Source: Shewanella hanedai (GTDB taxonomy: Bacteria; Pseudomonadota; Gammaproteobacteria; Enterobacterales; Shewanellaceae). From it: a DNA stretch of 53,606 nucleotides. Position 1 is the first letter of the stretch; the number at the start of each line of letters is the position of its first letter. The notes under the pieces were generated by a model, which had not been told where the DNA came from, ran no database searches, and saw nothing but the letters and a program-made list of their open reading frames with translations. The position numbers were made by a program, and so were the translations under genes. The stretch spans positions 1 through 53,606 of the forward strand of contig NZ_VKGK01000036.1 in NCBI RefSeq assembly GCF_007197645.1, read 5' to 3'. Positions 53,312 through 53,606 of the stretch are shown one piece after another.

Positions 53312-53547
53312 CCAACATATCTGCAAGAGTTACACAGTGTTACACAAGTGATGATTAGCGTTAAGTGTAAATCCTATTCTTAAATTTTTACTACCATGTG
53401 AATGCTTATATGCCATCGACTGCCAGCTCACATAAGCGTTAACAAAGGTATCGGAATTTAAAAAATAAAAAAGAGAGCATACGCTCTAATGCCGATCATT
53501 TAGTGATAAATCGATCGGTTGACTGATCTTCTAGATGCTTCAGAATC

Positions 53548-53578
53548 CGAGTCCTACCTCTAGGTCTCGGATTTTTTT
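53548..53578 (+). terminator. IS leader hairpin with T-run (right copy)
   Basis: AATCCGAG-(inner TCCTA/TAGG)-CTCGGATT followed by T runs at 53572-53578, directly before the transposase ATG at 53579. Same structure as at 63-92. Confidence 0.6.
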
Positions 53579-53606
53579 ATGCAAGTATCTCAAGCTTTTG
53601 ACATTA
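53579..53606 (+). CDS. Transposase N-terminus, IS4-like (partial)
   Basis: ATG at 53579 opens MQVSQAFDI and then leaves the window, identical to the first nine codons of the left copy. Nine residues only. Confidence 0.5.

Larger units (their letters stand above)
53487..53606 (+). mobile_element. IS4-like insertion sequence, left end (truncated by window edge)
   Basis: The tip TAATGCCGATCA starts at 53487 and the sequence runs plus-strand to the window end. It is the inverted partner of 30-149. The end-on arrangement means both copies would read their transposases away from the window interior. Confidence 0.75.

Noticed and set aside
1..53606. A composite transposon or genomic island carried between the two IS ends
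   Set aside because: The interior holds rpsT, ileS, ribF, murJ, pgi, ispH and other core genes, so it is ordinary chromosome rather than cargo.

Overview
The window looks like chromosome of a Shewanella species or a close relative in the Alteromonadales. The evidence is a Shewanella-type N-acetylglucosamine (nag) cluster run by a LacI-family NagR, the order murJ<>rpsT with ribF-ileS-lspA-fkpB-ispH-pilVWXY1E, a TapY2-like gene after pilE, a HexR-type palindrome before a phosphoketolase, and moderate-to-low GC. Nearly all of it is core chromosome; I see no prophage, CRISPR array, rRNA or tRNA.

Layout. (1) 1-149 and 53487-53606 are matching ends, in opposite orientation, of an IS4-like insertion sequence whose bodies lie outside the window. 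(2) 192-17634 is a chitin/GlcNAc utilisation region: nagP, nagX, nagA, nagK, a GH20 hexosaminidase, a chemoreceptor and a periplasmic binding protein on the minus strand; then sapC (+), a flavin-dependent halogenase-like gene and a TonB-dependent receptor (-), and the regulator nagR (+). Five near-identical 18-bp operators tie these together. The GlcN-6-P deaminase (nagB-II) usually found between nagK and nagA is absent. (3) 17707-18045 glnB. (4) 18288-25780 type IV pilus minor pilins: two fimT-like genes (+) converge on pilV-pilW-pilX-pilY1-pilE-tapY2 (-). (5) 26008-34318 ispH, fkpB, lspA, ileS, ribF, murJ (-) and rpsT (+), with an 80-bp tandem repeat array between lspA and fkpB. (6) 34527-38560 an HlyU-like regulator, an M28 lipoprotein peptidase, and a two-gene accessory insert (DUF2971 plus a small membrane protein) between inverted intergenic repeats. 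(7) 38658-48054 yaaA, an alanine/sodium symporter, phosphoketolase, an OmpA-like porin, tal and pgi. (8) 48280-53251 a small DUF3545 protein, structured repeats, a response regulator and hybrid kinase pair, endonuclease IV and a small lipoprotein.

How it works together. Chitin fragments would be taken through the outer membrane by the TonB receptor, sensed by the binding protein/chemoreceptor pair, cut by the hexosaminidase, imported by NagP, phosphorylated by NagK and deacetylated by NagA. A deaminase encoded elsewhere must finish the route to fructose-6-phosphate. Phosphoketolase, transaldolase and Pgi, encoded about 36 kb away and probably under HexR, then distribute fructose-6-phosphate. 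The strongest items for follow-up are the operator-linked sensing pair, the halogenase-like/SapC/TonB group, the lspA-fkpB minisatellite, the structured repeats at 48501-48690, the DUF2971 insert, and the terminal IS ends, which suggest that the window is an assembly contig bounded by IS copies.
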